This document shows positions 5,793 to 6,354 of a stretch of DNA of 6,354 nt, one piece after another. The position numbers and the translations under genes are program-made. A model generated the notes under the pieces. It was given only the letters and a program-made list of their open reading frames with translations. It searched no databases and was not told where the DNA came from. This DNA is from an uncultured Selenomonadales bacterium (GTDB lineage Bacteria > Bacillota_C > Negativicutes > Selenomonadales > Selenomonadaceae): NCBI GenBank assembly GCA_937916025.1, contig CALGGX010000301.1, positions 1 to 6,354 on the forward strand, written 5' to 3'. Position 1 is the stretch's first letter. Every line of letters begins with the position of its first letter.

Positions 5793-5910
5793 GCGATTTT
5801 GAAAAAATCGCGTAGCCGCAGAACGTCATGTTCTGCGATGTAAGGGGGCTTGGGAGATGTATGCTGTAAAGGGTGATTCTAACATTACCTAGTACAGCAC
5901 GACTGCGGCT
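5793..5910 (+). promoter_or_regulatory. Structured leader with competing hairpins before the small gene
   Basis: Four perfect inverted repeats lie close together: GCGATTTT (5793-5800) with AAAATCGC (5804-5811); CGCAGAAC (5817-5824) with GTTCTGCG (5830-5837); TGCTGTA (5862-5868) with TACAGCA (5893-5899), extended inward by a bulged 7-pair stem; and AGCCGCAG (5814-5821) with CTGCGGCT (5903-5910). The second and fourth share 5817-5821 and exclude each other, so the RNA has two alternative folds. The fourth would enclose the AGGGGG site (5843-5848) and the start of the small ORF. This suggests RNA-level control of the mobile-element genes, or alternatively an oriT or protein-binding region. I infer function only from the pairing. 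Confidence 0.5.
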
Positions 5911-6006
5911 CATTTGTGGCAAGATGGAACGACAGTTGTGACAAAGGGGGGTGAAAGCCAGTATTTTCAAGGCTTTCCGGCAACTGTCAAATCACTATCA
6001 CCATGA
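5857..6006 (+). pseudogene. Small mobile-element ORF upstream of tnpV, interrupted by amber codon
   Basis: ATG at 5857 has AGGGGG (5843-5848) 8 bases upstream. The frame reads MYAVKGDSNIT, then TAG at 5890-5892, then continues open for 37 codons as YSTTAAHLWQDGTTVVTKGG, ESQYFQGFPATVKSLSP, to TGA at 6004-6006. That final stop abuts the AAGGAG Shine-Dalgarno site of tnpV (6007-6012), the spacing expected of a real operon gene. The composition after the amber looks like a folded small protein (aromatic and T/V strands, G turns), which chance sequence rarely gives. I do not recognise the family. It could be a recently inactivated gene (one base from CAG or AAG), an 11-residue leader peptide stopping inside the 5862-5899 hairpin, or, least likely, a read-through gene. 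A sequencing error is also possible. Confidence 0.5.
5931..5988 (+). repeat. Nested inverted repeats upstream of tnpV
   Basis: The outer arms GACAGTTG (5931-5938) and CAACTGTC (5981-5988) pair perfectly over 8 bases. Inside them GAAAGCC (5953-5959) pairs with GGCTTTC (5971-5977) over 7 bases with an 11-base loop. The left internal strand also contains a GGGGGG run (5945-5950). The structure lies within the second part of the small ORF and ends 18 bases before the tnpV Shine-Dalgarno site, so it could affect tnpV translation. Confidence 0.5.
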
Positions 6007-6018
6007 AAGGAGCTCAAC

Positions 6019-6354
6019 ATGGACATTACTTACACACAGGTCGGCGATTACCTCATCCCGAATATCGCCGTGCCTGAGACCCCTCATCATATTCTCGGCA
6101 AATACGGTCGTATGCGCCGAGCCTATCTGAAAGAGCATCGCCCCATCGTCTATAACGAGATGATCCTGACCGGGACCTTATGGAACCATCTTTCCGAGGT
6201 TGACCGCATCTGTTACGAGAGGATGGACACGCTGATCGAGGGCATGGTCAAAGCCCGGGGCATCACCGAGACCATGAAGTCAACGGATCAGCTCCGCTGG
6301 GTCGGCGAGATGAACAATATCCACGCCGCCGCGGAAGAGATCGTTCTTCAGGAG
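6019..6354 (+). CDS. tnpV: TnpV, transposon-encoded accessory protein, 3' end cut by window
   Basis: 112 codons are visible, and the frame is open at the right edge. The start is ATG 6019 with AAGGAG (6007-6012) 6 bases upstream. The protein matches the TnpV family of Tn4451-type and related Firmicutes mobile elements: ITYTQVGDYLIPNIAVPE (3-20), HILGKYGRMRRAYLKEHRP (24-42), a middle helix with L..HL.EVD (54-62), and the signature QLRWVGEMNNIHAAAEEIVL (91-110). Family members end a few residues after EEIVL, so very little is missing. The biochemical role of TnpV is not established. It accompanies recombinase and mobilization genes, and finding it just downstream of a relaxase tail agrees with that. 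It probably forms an operon with the interrupted small ORF. The rest of the element (recombinase, cargo) should lie to the right of the window. Confidence 0.93.
   Translation, partial: MDITYTQVGDYLIPNIAVPETPHHILGKYGRMRRAYLKEHRPIVYNEMILTGTLWNHLSEVDRICYERMDTLIEGMVKARGITETMKSTDQLRWVGEMNNIHAAAEEIVLQE

Noticed and set aside
5951..6142. GTG-started frame (VKASIFKAFRQLSN) overlapping the tnpV start
   Set aside because: Its G-run touches the start with no spacing, it runs out of frame through tnpV, and the other frame explains the region better.

Overview
The window looks like a piece of a Firmicutes chromosome with an integrated or joined mobile element at its right end. The left and central genes use GAT/ATC/GCG/TCG-rich codons, TTG starts and purine-rich Shine-Dalgarno sites. 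My impression is a Negativicutes/Selenomonadales-type anaerobe, but this rests on protein style (ferredoxin-nitroreductase, SpeD of the E. coli type, glucosaminidase with an acidic linker) and not on a marker gene. The right end (about 5510 onward) differs in style and carries genes typical of Clostridia-type conjugative or mobilizable elements (relaxase C-terminus, TnpV).

Layout. 1-453 is the 3' part of an unrecognised protein gene. 497-1002 is the wreck of a 4Fe-4S ferredoxin/nitroreductase fusion gene with three separate lesions: ATA where the start should be, a frameshifting deletion inside the ferredoxin domain, and loss of the C-terminal part. It stops exactly where the terminator of the next gene begins. 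1044-1892 (minus) is a secreted glucosaminidase-family cell-wall hydrolase with its own terminator and promoter. Divergent from it are a tRNA-Ala(GGC) gene with a good promoter and a hairpin after it, then speD (S-adenosylmethionine decarboxylase, spermidine synthesis). A 113-base array of degenerate 7-base repeats separates speD from a CLC chloride channel/transporter gene that has Ala in place of the gating glutamate. A phosphonopyruvate decarboxylase gene (minus) converges on the CLC gene with a 12-base overlap.

At about 5506-5527 the 5' end of the decarboxylase is fused, head-on, to the 3' end of a relaxase gene on the plus strand. After the relaxase stop comes a compact leader rich in inverted repeats, a 49-codon reading frame with a proper RBS but an in-frame amber codon, and then tnpV, which runs off the right edge a few residues before its expected end.

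The central genes do not form one pathway; they are housekeeping or accessory singletons (polyamine synthesis, anion transport, phosphonate metabolism, wall turnover). The most notable points are the natural CLC gate substitution, the stop-free heptamer array abutting the CLC start, the three-lesion nitroreductase, the relaxase/decarboxylase junction, and the structured leader with an amber-interrupted small gene before tnpV. The two abrupt gene-to-gene joins mean an assembly chimera must be considered before any biological reading.
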